From: Xenorhabdus indica | GTDB taxonomy: Bacteria > Pseudomonadota > Gammaproteobacteria > Enterobacterales > Enterobacteriaceae | Reading direction: 5' to 3' | Assembly (NCBI RefSeq): GCF_014467235.1 | Contig: NZ_NKHP01000018.1 | Span: forward strand, 1 to 64,000 | DNA: 64,000 nucleotides | Shown: positions 1 through 9,200 of the stretch, piece after piece | Numbering within the stretch: position 1 is the first letter of the stretch | Layout: each line of letters opens with the position of its first letter | Translations under genes and position numbers: made by a program | The notes under the pieces: generated by a model | What the model was told of the DNA's origin: nothing | The model's input: only the letters and a program-made list of their open reading frames with translations | Database searches by the model: none

Positions 1-1
1 G

Positions 2-217
2 GAACTTCTGGAGCGTAATGACGCGGTTGATGTGGCTAATGTAACCTTCCACGGTGGGAATGATCGCACTTGGGGTGAAACAGGCATCGGGGGTTCCTAT
101 AATTGGAATAAGGGTAATTCTTTTGTCTATGGCCAGACTTCAGTTAACACCAGCCTGAATAATTTTGCAGACAGCTATGAACTGAGTGCAAAAATTGGTC
201 TAAGGATGACGTGGTGA
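2..217 (+). CDS. Autotransporter beta-barrel, C-terminal end (partial)
   Basis: The frame is open from base 2, so the 5' part of the gene lies outside the window. The roughly 71 visible residues show alternating aromatic/polar beta strands (for example SYNWNKGNSFVYGQTSVNTS) and end in KIGLRMTW. A terminal aromatic residue after an alternating strand is typical of the last barrel strand of type V autotransporters and other outer-membrane barrels. The expected role is translocation of a passenger domain across the outer membrane; the passenger is not visible. A non-autotransporter outer-membrane barrel cannot be excluded. Confidence 0.7.
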   Translation, partial: ELLERNDAVDVANVTFHGGNDRTWGETGIGGSYNWNKGNSFVYGQTSVNTSLNNFADSYELSAKIGLRMTW

Positions 218-316
218 TTAAGTAAGGATCACAGGAATTAACAGGAAATCGTGGGGATAATACCCCACGATGAGAATTCCAGAGATCTTCTCTGATGACA
301 AAATAGCTGCTTGAGC

Positions 317-715
317 TTATTCGTAGTATTTCCACCCTGCGATAGAGATAAACAAGTCATTAAAATCGATTGAGCCGCCGTTATCCTCAAAGGCAGCGGT
401 ATAGGTCTTTCCTAGCGTTATTTGTCCCGCATTTGCCGTTATGTCACTGTTACTCATGTCAACATCGAGCCTGGAGCTTTCGGGACAATCAACTTTACAT
501 ATAAGTTTTCCAGGTGCGCCTGTGAAGAGAATGATACCTGCCGTACTGTGAGGGTCGCCAGATGGGTCATCTGGTTTGCTCCAAGTCTTGTAAACCTGTC
601 CAGTATCCTTATCTAATAATGTCACTGTATAATCATAACCAGCTTGCGTCAGAAAGTAATACGATACATGCCAATTATTTTCTACACCTGTAAAATAAAG
701 TGTTTTCGTTGCCAT
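317..715 (-). CDS. Putative calcium-dependent lectin-like protein (LecB/PA-IIL-like C-terminus)
   Basis: This is a 132-residue protein with no signal peptide. Its C-terminus contains FEDNGGSIDFNDLFISIAGW, which resembles the acidic calcium-binding end of LecB-type fucose lectins (an E-D-G-x-D-x-D-x-N-D pattern followed by a strand ending in W). DUF4114-type calcium-binding domains have a similar FED...DFND pattern and are the main alternative. Downstream on the same strand of the Ig-like gene, with a gap of 13 bases, so the two are probably co-transcribed. A role in binding host or bacterial glycans is inference only. An AGGAG-type ribosome site precedes the ATG. Confidence 0.5.
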   Translation of the reverse strand: MATKTLYFTGVENNWHVSYYFLTQAGYDYTVTLLDKDTGQVYKTWSKPDDPSGDPHSTAGIILFTGAPGKLICKVDCPESSRLDVDMSNSDITANAGQITLGKTYTAAFEDNGGSIDFNDLFISIAGWKYYE

Positions 716-728
716 CGTTAATATCTCC

Positions 729-1688
729 TTACTGTTTTCCCATGGTATAGTTTATGCTTCCGACATAATTGTTGGCAGTAACCCTTATAATACAATTTCC
801 TCCTGACTTACCTTTCAGGTTTATTTGGAATTGTCCTATTTCATCTGTAATCATTGGCCGGATTGTCTTGGGGTTTAAAGAAATTTCTAATATGTTACTC
901 ATGCTTATAGCCTGGTCTATTTTATAATGAACAATAGAATTTTTAATTGGTTCCTTTGTATTTTTATCGAAAACCTGGATTGTAATTGTTTCGTATTCTT
1001 CACCAATTTTTTCACTGCCAGTTATTATTACTATTGCTTCATTAACCGGAGAAAAATACAGTTCAATCTTATCCTTGATATTTCCTGATACGACTTGTAT
1101 TGAAGAAAGACCGCAAGTATCAGAAGTCGCACAAAAAACCACCTGTCCATCCTGGTTTGTAACACCAGAAGACGGCGTAATATGCGTATTGTCATGGGTG
1201 ACGATGTGTATTGATGCGCCGGGTACTATCTTCTTTTTTTCATCTAAAGCTACAATGAGTACAGAATTCGGAGTGTAATTATTGGCTGGCATACCATTTG
1301 CCAAAATCTTTGCCTCTAAAGAAGCGATGACCGCAGGCTGTGGATAATCTGACTTTTTAATTGTGACATGGCTAGTTGCAGATGACACCGGATTTCCTGT
1401 CCAGTCGGTAACAGTATAGAAAACATCATAGCTACTGAGAGGAATATCAGAAAATGGTATTATTATTTTATAGTTAGGAAGATGAATATTTTCCTCTATG
1501 ATATAAAATGGTTTTGACGATATATTTACGTCTCCATTCAGATGAACAATAATATAATCGCCAATATGAGCGTGTTCACGTTGGTTTACTACTACCACCA
1601 ATACGGGTTGACTTAGTTCTGATTCATCAATAATACCATTGCTACTTTGTGGTAAAAAAGGGGCCGTCAGACTGTTTTTTATAGGCAT
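729..1688 (-). CDS. Ig-like domain (Big_1/invasin-type) surface or secreted protein
   Basis: About 319 residues from the chosen ATG at 1688, which has AGAGGTG about 8 bases upstream; a further upstream in-frame start (1706) would overlap that ribosome site and is less likely. The middle (about residues 100-200) has bacterial Ig-like group 1 features: ILANGMPANNYTPNSVLIVALD followed by PSSGVTNQDGQVVF, which is the T-N-x-G-x-V pattern of Big_1 repeats of intimins and invasins. A second similar repeat lies at about 215-315 (DEIGQFQINL). There is no obvious signal peptide or membrane anchor, so it is not a classical invasin. It probably forms an operon with the lectin-like gene downstream. The function is unknown. 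Confidence 0.55.
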   Translation of the reverse strand: MPIKNSLTAPFLPQSSNGIIDESELSQPVLVVVVNQREHAHIGDYIIVHLNGDVNISSKPFYIIEENIHLPNYKIIIPFSDIPLSSYDVFYTVTDWTGNPVSSATSHVTIKKSDYPQPAVIASLEAKILANGMPANNYTPNSVLIVALDEKKKIVPGASIHIVTHDNTHITPSSGVTNQDGQVVFCATSDTCGLSSIQVVSGNIKDKIELYFSPVNEAIVIITGSEKIGEEYETITIQVFDKNTKEPIKNSIVHYKIDQAISMSNILEISLNPKTIRPMITDEIGQFQINLKGKSGGNCIIRVTANNYVGSINYTMGKQ

Positions 1689-1802
1689 ATAATCACCTCT
1701 GACCAATTAATTTAATTATTTTGATATTACCGAACGGAGTTTATGTGGCTGCAAACTACATGAAATCTTTATTCCTATGACGATATAAACTGCCGCCGGA
1801 TT

Positions 1803-1839
1803 AAAAAAAATCCCAGCTCAGCGGCTGGGATTCCTTTTT
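1803..1839. terminator. Bidirectional rho-independent-type hairpin
   Basis: A 7-bp stem (TCCCAGC at 1811-1817 paired with GCTGGGA at 1824-1830) is preceded by a run of eight A and followed by a T-rich tract, so it could terminate on either strand. It lies between the Ig-like gene start and the IS256-family element. Confidence 0.6.
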
Positions 1840-1894
1840 AGATTTAAGAGCCTATGTAACCATTATTATCATCAGACCATAAAATAGCTGGAAC

Positions 1895-3077
1895 GAAATG
1901 ACCCTGTTTCTAAATTTGTGTAATTGCCTGTTTCGATTATGTTTAACTAATCAACTAAAACAGGTGATAAAATGGACGAAAAACAGTGACAAGTTCTGGC
2001 GACTGAGCTGGCTAAAAGTCTCAAAACCCCGGAAGATCTCAGTCAGCTCTCCCGTTTCCTCAAAAAATTGACGGTCGAAGCCGCACTTCAAGCGGAATTA
2101 GCGACGCATTTAGGGCATGAAAAACATCAGCCAAAATCCGGCTCTAATACCCGTAATGGCTACTCTTCTAAAACTCTCCTGACTGACGAAGGCACATTGG
2201 AATTACACATTCCCCGAGATCGGGAAAGTACGTTTGAACCTCAAATTGTGAAGAAAAATCAGACCCGTATCACAGGTATGAATGAGCAAATATTAGCGTT
2301 ATATGCCCGGGGAATGACGACCCGTGATATCGCGGGCGCGTTTAAAGAGTTGTACGATGCGGATGTTTCACCCGCATTGGTTGCCAAAGTGACCGATGCG
2401 GTGAAAGAGCAAGTCACGGAATGGCAAAATCGCCCACTGGATAGCCTGTATCCCATGGTTTATCTCGACTGTTTGGTGGTCAAAGTCCGTCAGGATAACC
2501 AGAGTATCAATAAATCAGTCTTTATCGCGTTAGGTATCAATACTGAAGGACATAAAGAGCTGTTGGGTCTAAAGTTCAACTGTGTATCGTGCACATGATC
2601 CGCAATAATCTGCGTTACGTGTCCTGGAAAGACGCGAAGGCGGTGGTGAAAGATCTGAAACAAATTTATCAGGCGCCGACAGAAGAAGCCGCCCAACTGG
2701 CTTTAGAGGCATTAGCCCAACAGTGGGATGAGCGTTATCCTCAAATCAGTAAGAGCTGGCGGGAAAACTGGCCTAATTTATCAACATTCTTTGCTTATCC
2801 GCCTGAAATCAGAAAAGTGATCTATACAACAAACGCAATAGAATCCCTGAACAGCGTGATCCGCCATGCAATCAAACGTCGCAAAATATTCCCGTCAGAT
2901 AATTCCGTGAAAAAAGTGGCCTGGCTGGCGATTCAGGCCGCCTCTAAAAAATGGACGATGCCGATCCAAGATTGGCGTATTACGATGAGTCGATTTCTGA
3001 TTGAATTCGGTGACCGCCTAAACGGCCACCTTTAAAAATGAAATGGCGATTACACAAAATACTAAACAAGGTCATTC
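1895..3077 (+). mobile_element. IS256-family (Mutator-like) insertion sequence, defective
   Basis: The ends form imperfect inverted repeats of about 33 bp. The left end starts GAAATGACC at 1895 and runs to about 1928; the right end, read on the minus strand from 3077, starts GAATGACC and shares GTTT and TTGTGTAAT blocks with it. Between them lies a broken transposase gene. I could not see a convincing target duplication beside the ends. The element cannot move by itself because the transposase is disrupted three ways. Confidence 0.8.
1972..3035 (+). pseudogene. IS256-family transposase, broken by stop, deletion and frameshift
   Basis: Starting at ATG 1972 the frame meets an in-frame TGA at 1987-1989 after five codons. 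It continues open with typical Mutator-type transposase sequence (LATHLGHEKHQPKSGSNTRN, then IPRDRESTFEPQIVKK and the GMTTRDI motif). Near 2571 the sequence jumps from ELLGL directly to VQLCIVHMIRNNLRYV in another frame. About 50 residues normally present between these blocks, including the second catalytic Asp region, are missing. The C-terminal half (YTTNAIESLNSVIRHAIKRR) is intact. Non-functional. Confidence 0.85.
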
Positions 3078-3239
3078 TATCTCTCCCCACACCAATGTAA
3101 ATTGTAATTTACTCATGTATTTTATTGAATTACATATTGATATTAATCACAAAAAAATAGATGTCTGTTGACCGTATTGATTATTATTCAATATGTTATG
3201 CTGGATAACTCCAAAGTATTATATTGAAATAATACAAAG

Positions 3240-3476
3240 AGAAAAAATCATAGTAACCGTGATAATAATCACAAAATAAAACAGCAGGAATAGCAATATT
3301 GAGTTCTTTAATTTATTAATACATTTCATTGTTGAGTGTTATCGGAACTTAAAATGGGCACTCAAAAAGGTAACCGCACATACCATATATTTATCTAGAA
3401 CGACATTCAGATATTTAAAATCACCAAAAATGCCAACTTAACTTGTGCTAGGTTGGCATTTCCTAGACCCTCTGTT
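3240..3476 (+). repeat. Dispersed AT-rich repeat with 3' hairpin, copy 1
   Basis: About 235 bases of this otherwise gene-free stretch (3078-3529) match the reverse complement of 45836-46072. Shared blocks include CTCAAAAAGGTAACCGC (3361-3377), a TATTTATCTA block and a hairpin with TGCCAAC/GTTGGCA arms at 3430-3458. The hairpin arms differ between copies but stay paired, which suggests selection on structure. It may be a small RNA, a terminator-associated leader or a non-autonomous element. Nothing else is recognisable in the gap. Confidence 0.55.
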
Positions 3477-3529
3477 ACTGATGAAATAGATCAACTCGGA
3501 ACTGAATGAAGTAAGTTTACCCAAATCGA

Positions 3530-3850
3530 TTACTCATTATCTGAATTTTCAATAATTGCTTGTCTAATGATTAATTTTGCCGCCCAGGTCATTAAATTGA
3601 CAATTTCATCATTTTCTAAGCAAAAACTATCTTTCAGCACAACCATGGCTTCTGTGCCATATAATACTGAAAGTAACATAATAATTTTGTGTATTGTATC
3701 ATCGTTAAGCTGATTCTTGAGTGGCTCTAAGGCAAGTGTAAGTGATTCCTTACGGTTATTTTTCTTTAGAATAGAAGACTGGCCACCATTCTTTTCATCG
3801 GATACTGTTTCTTGCCAGCGCAATTGAGAAATACGCAGAGCATCTCTCAT
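3530..3850 (-). pseudogene. TetR/AcrR-family regulator, C-terminal fragment
   Basis: The translated segment LLSVLYGTEAMVVLKDSFCL followed by NDEIVNLMTWAAKLI matches the C-terminal ligand-binding helices of many TetR proteins (pattern GpEallvLkDvcGLddeea...WaaralI). The N-terminal helix-turn-helix is absent: the fragment is about 106 residues instead of roughly 190, and the divergent Tm-1-like gene starts at 3853 exactly where the missing half should be. It was probably the local repressor of that operon before truncation. A short functional protein is unlikely. Confidence 0.5.
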
Positions 3851-3852
3851 TA

Positions 3853-5059
3853 ATGTTTGTAGGGATAATAGGAACAGCAGATACAAAATTAGATAGAGCT
3901 TGTCTGGCTGAAATCTTGTTTACATCACGCAGGCGTTGATTCAACGATTATTGATGTATCGACATTACTACCTGTAGAAAATAAACAGAACGAGGAGATA
4001 GATATATCTCCGTTGCAAGTCGCAGAATATCACCCAGAAGGTTTTGATTTCGTTTTTTGTGGTGAGAGGGGCAAAACGATCACTGCAATGTCTATTGCAC
4101 TTACGAATTTTCTACGTAATTCAATTGATGATATAGCAGGCATAATTGGTATTGGTGGTTCGGGTGGTACAGCACTGATCACTCCGGCTATGCAGGATCT
4201 CCCCATCGGATTACCCAAAATAATGGTATCAACGATGGCATCAGGAAACGTTTCAGGTTACGTGGGTGCCAGTGATATTGCTATGCTCTATACCGTCACC
4301 GATCTCTGTGGATTGAACCGCGTTTCCCGCTCAATATTAACGAATGCTGCATATATGATGGCAGGTTCTGTCAGTTATACAGTGCCACCAGTCAGAACAA
4401 ATAAACCGGCTTTAGGGTTGACCATGTTTGGTGTTACAACGCCTTGCGTGAACCAGCTCATCGATAAATTAGATACCCAATATGACTGTTTGACTTTCCA
4501 TGCAACCGATAACGGTGGAGCAAGCATGGAAAAATTAGCGAATAATGGAGAACTATCAGGTTTTCTTGACATTACATTAACAGAAATTGCTGATCTGTTA
4601 TTTGGAGGCGTGTTGAGCTGCCCTGATACTCGTCTGGATGTCATTGCTGAAAAGAACATCCCTTGGGTAGGTAGTGCGGGTGCTTTAGATATGGTTAATT
4701 TTGGTTCAAAAGAGACGATCCCTGAATGCTATAGAGATAGATTATTTGTCGAACACAATGCTCAGGTCACGTTGATGAGAACCACACCAGAAGAAAACTA
4801 TCAGCTTGGTGTCTGGATAGGAAATAAGCTGAACAAGTGTCACGGTTCCATCCGTTTCATTATTCCTGAAGGTGGGTTTTCTGCACTGGACTGTCCAGGA
4901 AAACCTTTCTACTTACCCACGGCAACGCAGGCTTTTTGTGATGGACTGGAAAAAACGATGGTTCAGACAGAACAAAGGAAAATTATAAAAACACCTTTCC
5001 ATATTAATTCACCTCAGTTTTGTTCTCTTGCTAAACAACAGCTTGAAGAAATTATGTAA
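3853..5059 (+). pseudogene. Tm-1-like ATP-binding (UPF0261) protein with an N-terminal frameshift
   Basis: The family N-terminus can be read from ATG 3853 as MFVGIIGTADTKLD, and continues one base out of frame as ELVWLKSCLHHAGVDSTIID. One extra base near 3895 therefore breaks the frame. From there the frame is open to 5059 with the conserved Tm-1 core GIIGIGGSGGTALITPAMQ and the NVSGYVGASDIAMLYTVTD segment. In this family the Tm-1-like protein is followed by a TIM-barrel partner, as here, sometimes fused in plants (tobamovirus resistance protein Tm-1). A sequencing error could explain the shift, but the partner gene is also broken. Confidence 0.75.
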
Positions 5060-5075
5060 CACCAGGGAATTTTTT

Positions 5076-6087
5076 ATGAAGCAATATAATCAGATAATTA
5101 GAATAATTAAACAAAAAGTTGAGCGTAACGAACCCATTATTGGCGCAGGCGCAGGCGCAGGCACTGGACTCTCAGCCCGTTGTGAAGAAATGGGCGGGGT
5201 AGACCTCATTATTGTATATAACTCAGGTCGTTACAGAATGGCTGGCAGAGGGTCATTAGCCGGATTAATGCCATATGGTAATGCAAACCAAATCGTCAGA
5301 GAAATGGGAAATGAAGTACTGCCTATAGTTAAAAAAACCCCGGTATTGGCCCTGTCTTTTAGTCACATCTCAAATTACGAGAAAATGACCGCAATTTGAT
5401 AAATATACCCAACTGATTTTAAAGGAAATATTTCCCAATGCTGTCTCGATAAGTTTAAAATAATTCATATAAAAAAAACAGCAGGATACAAAGTTGTGTA
5501 TAAGAGACAGGGTATTGGCCGGAGTTTGTGGTACTGATCCGTTCTGTAATATTTCCCTTTTTCTGGATGAACTGAAAGCTCAGGGATTTGCTGGAGTGCA
5601 AAATTTTCCAACAGTTGGGCTTATTGATGGAAAGTTCAGACAAAATCTGGAAGAAACCGGTATGGGTTATGAACTGGAAGTCGAATTAATCCGCCTGGCA
5701 CATAAAAAGGGAATGCTGACCACCCCTTATGTTTTTAACACAGAAGAGGCGGTGGCGATGGCAGAAGCTGGAGCCGATATTATCGTTGTGCATATGGGAT
5801 TAACTACTGGTGGTGATGTTGGTGCTCATACATCACATGATTTGGATTCTTGTGTATCGCTGATTAATGAATGCATCCTGGCGGCTAAGACGGTCCGTGA
5901 TGATATCATTGTTCTGTGCCACGGTGGGCCGATTGCAGAACCTGAAGATGTCGCTTATGTTCTGTCTTCTTGCCCGGATTGTCACGGTTTTTTCGGTGCC
6001 AGCTCTATAGAACGGTTACCAACAGAAACAGCCATCAAAAACACGGTTCAAACTTTAAAAGAGTTAAGCAAGAATAACAAAATTTAG
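5076..6087 (+). pseudogene. TIM-barrel (PEP-hydrolase-like) protein interrupted by a MITE
   Basis: The first part (5076-5351) reads to KKTPVLA; after the 159-bp insertion and target duplication the protein resumes as [20 protein letters not shown] and runs to 6087. Removing the insertion plus one target copy restores a continuous protein of about 281 residues. It has the family blocks [46 protein letters not shown] and [11 protein letters not shown]. This is the usual partner of the upstream Tm-1-like protein. A GCAGGC six-base tandem repeat at about 5145-5162 adds a Gly-Ala pair to the GAGAG loop. The gene has lost function in this strain unless the insertion is reversible. Confidence 0.85.
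5352..5510. mobile_element. 159-bp MITE with IS4/Tn5-like terminal inverted repeats
   Basis: The element begins CTGTCTTTTAGTCACATCT and ends, read inward on the other strand, CTGTCTCTTATACACAACT. It is flanked by an exact 10-bp direct repeat, GGTATTGGCC, at 5342-5351 and 5511-5520. The end sequence is close to the Tn5/IS50 outside and mosaic ends, and a 9-13 bp duplication is usual in the IS4 family. It encodes no transposase, so it would depend on a related element elsewhere. The right end read as protein gives CIRDR, a signature often caused by sequencing adapters; the exact target duplication and the diverged left end argue for a real insertion. Confidence 0.85.
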
Positions 6088-6098
6088 CGTCAATACAA

Positions 6099-7119
6099 TA
6101 ATCAGACGGCGGCTGTGCCGCTCTGGTGGGCGGTGGTGCAAGATTTTACCCACGATTGCTATGCCTTAGCACTGTATCAGTGGAAACAACGCGATCAGGA
6201 GCACACCACCGATCCGATTATTTTGAATGATATCAGCTGGCTGGGCAGCCGCACGTTTTTAGCCGGGGATTACCAAACGCTGCAATTCCGCACACCCCGC
6301 GCGGACTTTCCGTGGCAGGAGAGCCGGGACAATGGGCGGCCTTATACCGGGCCAAACAGTTACCTGACCTGTAAAGCCTGGTGGTCAGCCGCTAAAACCG
6401 GCCTGAAAGACCGGGTACTGGCGCAGGCCGATCCGGGGCTGTGGTTGCGCCTGTCTGCGACACTGAAAATATTGGGGAAAAACACACGGGCTTATCAGGA
6501 AGCGGTCATTCGTCGTCTGGTCAGCCCGGTGAACCTGACGGTTTCTCAGGAGGGCTATGTCTACGCAGGCTATGGCGGCAATGCCGATCCCAGCTTGTTG
6601 GATGGCGCTAACTGCATCGGTACTTCCGCAGGGGCGTTGTTGGGGGGATTACTCAGTATGCCGATGTTCGATGCGGTACGCCAGGCTCTGTCGATGATGC
6701 AGGCGGTGATCCTGATGGCGCTGTATATCTTAATCCCGTTGATCCTGCTGTTTGCGGCGTATGAGTTTAAGACCGTCTTCACGCTGACGTTTGTGATTTT
6801 TGCGCTGAATTTCCTGACTTTCTGGTGGGAAACCGCCCGCTGGCTGGACAGCTATTTGCTGGAAGCCCTGTACGGCTCAGACACCCACAGCCTGTTTAAT
6901 CTGGCGGGCATTCAGAATACCTCGGACGATTTAATTATGGAGCTGGTAATGGGGACGCTGTTTATCGTCCTGCCGATGGTCTGGCTGGGGGCATTAGCGT
7001 GGGCCGGTGTACGCATGGACGATATGGCAGGCATGATGAGTCAGGGTGTAGGGCAGGTCAGGTAATCACCGGGATGTTCGGACAGCTGGTGATGCAGAAG
7101 ATGATGTCCAAAGGAAAGT
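6099..7119 (+). pseudogene. ICE conjugation protein, TraG N-terminal-region type, truncated
   Basis: The open frame starts abruptly (no start codon or ribosome site) just after the TIM-barrel stop. It encodes hydrophilic sequence followed by several membrane segments at about residues 195-310 (for example AVILMALYILIPLILLFAAY). Such TraG-like membrane proteins occur in ICEs of the ICEHin1056/PFGI/SPI-7 type. The frame stops at 7063-7065, while the expected tail MFGQLVMQKMMSKGK is found in another frame up to 7119, so both ends are damaged. A second, more decayed copy of the same gene lies at 42594-42945 on the far side of the synthase cluster. Confidence 0.7.
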
Positions 7120-7327
7120 AGGCAAACCGGGATAGGGCGAGAGCGTGAAAGCCTAAATTTCATTCAGATAGAGTCATACTCAAACAGTGTCGATAAAATG
7201 CTCATTAATCTGTTTAAGATAGCAGCTTGGGTTGGGTGATTTCTAATCTCATTTTGTTCATAAAATGATCTAACTTAGTCGATGGATAATAACTTATCTT
7301 TCATGCTCTCACTCTGTGAGTGTTACA

Positions 7328-8065
7328 TTAGCAAATAAGTTTTAAATAACCTTTTTCAACCATATTTTGTGCCTTCTTTATTCTGTATCTAATATTTGAA
7401 CGGATAGAGCTATCTGGATTCCATAAATTTTCGACAGGAATATCTTTAAATATTAAACTAGCTAATTCTCTCTGTGAGGCCCCTTTTTTTTTATAATCAA
7501 GAATATCCAGCAGGTCTAATTTAGAGTAGTCAATGTTTTTCTTACTTGATTTGCTGTCTAATATTTCTTCAATTTCGGATATTTTTGATTTTACGTTTTT
7601 TAATTTTGTACAAAGAGGAAAAAATAGCATTAAACTAATATTTTTCTCATGACTATAATTTTCAACAAAAAACTGAAAATATTTATTTCCCCTTGATATT
7701 TTTATGCAATGTTTATTATCTAATAATTTCATCACTACATAGCTAATGTTGTTGTCTATAAATAAATTTATTGCACTATTATTGTTACTTGAGGCTTGTA
7801 CAATAAAGGCATTAATCCATTTCTCGCTGTATTTTGGAGACCAAAATATATAGGCAGGAATTGTATTTTTAGGGTCTGCATATTTTAATAATCCCCATTT
7901 TTTTTCTGCAACTTTATCAATAGGATGTTGTATTAAATAGTATTCTTGGTTACCTATTTTGGGATGTATTTTTTTCACTCTATCCCAATCTTCGATATAT
8001 TTATCATTACGCCTTAAAAATTCCCAAGCTAGATCAAATATATCATTTCTATTACCAAATTTCAT
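7328..8065 (-). CDS. Putative DUF2285-type transcriptional regulator
   Basis: This is a 245-residue lysine-rich, AT-rich gene transcribed away from the synthase cluster. The N-terminus has LAWEFLRRNDKYIEDWDRVK, matching the short W-E-F-L-R-R-N-x-x-Y-x-x-D-W block that precedes DUF2285 in mobile-element regulators. The C-terminus (LLDILDYKKKGASQRELASL, then IRYRIKKAQNMVEKGY) has the DUF2285 pattern of a predicted helix-turn-helix followed by a basic R-x-R-I-K-K-A helix. It may regulate ICE functions; control of the adjacent cluster is possible but unproven. Base composition is much lower in GC than the neighbouring synthase genes. Confidence 0.5.
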   Translation of the reverse strand: MKFGNRNDIFDLAWEFLRRNDKYIEDWDRVKKIHPKIGNQEYYLIQHPIDKVAEKKWGLLKYADPKNTIPAYIFWSPKYSEKWINAFIVQASSNNNSAINLFIDNNISYVVMKLLDNKHCIKISRGNKYFQFFVENYSHEKNISLMLFFPLCTKLKNVKSKISEIEEILDSKSSKKNIDYSKLDLLDILDYKKKGASQRELASLIFKDIPVENLWNPDSSIRSNIRYRIKKAQNMVEKGYLKLIC

Positions 8066-8395
8066 AATTCAACAATCCACATTTTGTTATGTTTATAGAC
8101 AGGTGTGTTTTTATTTGAAATTAATTGTATCCATTGAGTTACTGTAACTTTCCGCTATCAATTACTGCCTTTACATTAATTTATTGTGATTATTTGGTTG
8201 TGATTGATTGATTAATTATTTTGATGCTAATTAAATTAAATTAAACAAGGAAGGGTGAATTTTCTGAAACAAAATTTTCACCATTTCGAAGGAATTTCAG
8301 ATTTGTGATAATAAATGAAAAGAGAGAATGAAAGGATATAACGTCCCCTCTTTATAATGGTTACTCAGCTATCAATTAGCCAATAAGGAAATGTC
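8066..8395. promoter_or_regulatory. Divergent intergenic region before the biosynthetic cluster
   Basis: This 330-base AT-rich gap separates the minus-strand regulator gene from the aldolase gene that opens the cluster. It must carry the cluster promoter if the cluster is transcribed from its own start. I could not pick a convincing -35/-10 pair over many AT-rich alternatives. A ribosome site AAGGAA sits about 6 bases before the ATG at 8396. Confidence 0.4.
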
Positions 8396-9190
8396 ATGAA
8401 TACTGGTATAACTCATCGCTGGTCGAAGTTTGTTAATAAAAAAAATGGTCGCTCGTTAATTATTCCAATAGATCATGGTTTAACTAGTGGGCCAATGGCG
8501 GGAATAAATAACTTCTCTGCCGTTGAGAGCTGGATAAATAGCTCACATATTGATGGTATCGTCGTTCACCCAGGCTTCTTATATCACCTTGTTAAGCATA
8601 ATTTGCTACTCGGTACAGCTGTGTGTTTACAAATTAATGGTAATAGTCACCTAGCCCAAGACGCAAGTTTTAAGCCACTGCTGTCAAATGCAGATCTTGC
8701 TATGCAGTTAGGTGCCGATGCTATTAGCTTAGATTTACCCTTTAGTCAGCATAATACAGCCCAGAATTTGATCCAACTCGGTCAGGTTATGCAACACACC
8801 ATACCCCGTGGTATACCAGTATTAGTGATGTTCAGTTTAATTGAGTCGGATTTGAGTGATAAAGAGTACGTGACACGTCACCGAAAATATATCCGAACTT
8901 TTAGTGAAATGGGGGTAACGGCACTTAAATTGCGTAAACCAGCCAGATCAGAACTGTTGTTCGAGATTACTGACGGTCTCACTCAGGATATTAACTTACT
9001 GTTTGCCGGGGGAGAGCGGAGCAGTGATGATGAAATCGTTGATTTTACTTCTGTCATTATGGCAGCAAAAGCGCAGGGATTGTGCATCGGGCGCAATGTT
9101 TTCCAGAGTGAGAATCCGGCACAGCTTTTGAATCGGCTGCAACAAGTGCTATCCACGCAGGAAGCTTATTCTCTGAATGGGGTTTTCTAA
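8396..9190 (+). CDS. DhnA-type class I aldolase, probable 3,4-AHBA pathway enzyme (GriI-like)
   Basis: The 264-residue protein has the DeoC/LacD/FbaB-type aldolase pattern: IPIDHGLTSGPMAGI near residue 23 (substrate-binding Asp), VTALKLRKP at about 173-181 with the likely Schiff-base Lys, FAGGERSSDDEI near 204 and a phosphate-binding CIGRNVFQ near 231. In grixazone- and manumycin-type pathways a GriI-like member condenses L-aspartate semialdehyde with dihydroxyacetone phosphate, and a GriH-like enzyme cyclises the product to 3-amino-4-hydroxybenzoate. A GriH-like gene lies in the same operon at 32937, which makes this role likely. Fructose-bisphosphate aldolase or archaeal ADH-synthase activity are alternatives. 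Confidence 0.75.
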   Translation: MNTGITHRWSKFVNKKNGRSLIIPIDHGLTSGPMAGINNFSAVESWINSSHIDGIVVHPGFLYHLVKHNLLLGTAVCLQINGNSHLAQDASFKPLLSNADLAMQLGADAISLDLPFSQHNTAQNLIQLGQVMQHTIPRGIPVLVMFSLIESDLSDKEYVTRHRKYIRTFSEMGVTALKLRKPARSELLFEITDGLTQDINLLFAGGERSSDDEIVDFTSVIMAAKAQGLCIGRNVFQSENPAQLLNRLQQVLSTQEAYSLNGVF

Positions 9191-9200
9191 GGGGATAGTA

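Noticed and set aside
1895-3077. Target-site duplication of the IS256-family element
   Set aside because: The eight or nine bases beside each end do not match; the site may have changed after insertion.
5493-5510. Sequencing-adapter contamination at the TATAAGAGACAG sequence
   Set aside because: Exact 10-bp target duplications and a diverged opposite end are better explained by a real transposition event.
5494-6087. A separate protein starting MCIRDR
   Set aside because: The first residues come from the MITE end. The rest is the 3' part of the TIM-barrel gene, which is continuous once the insertion is removed.
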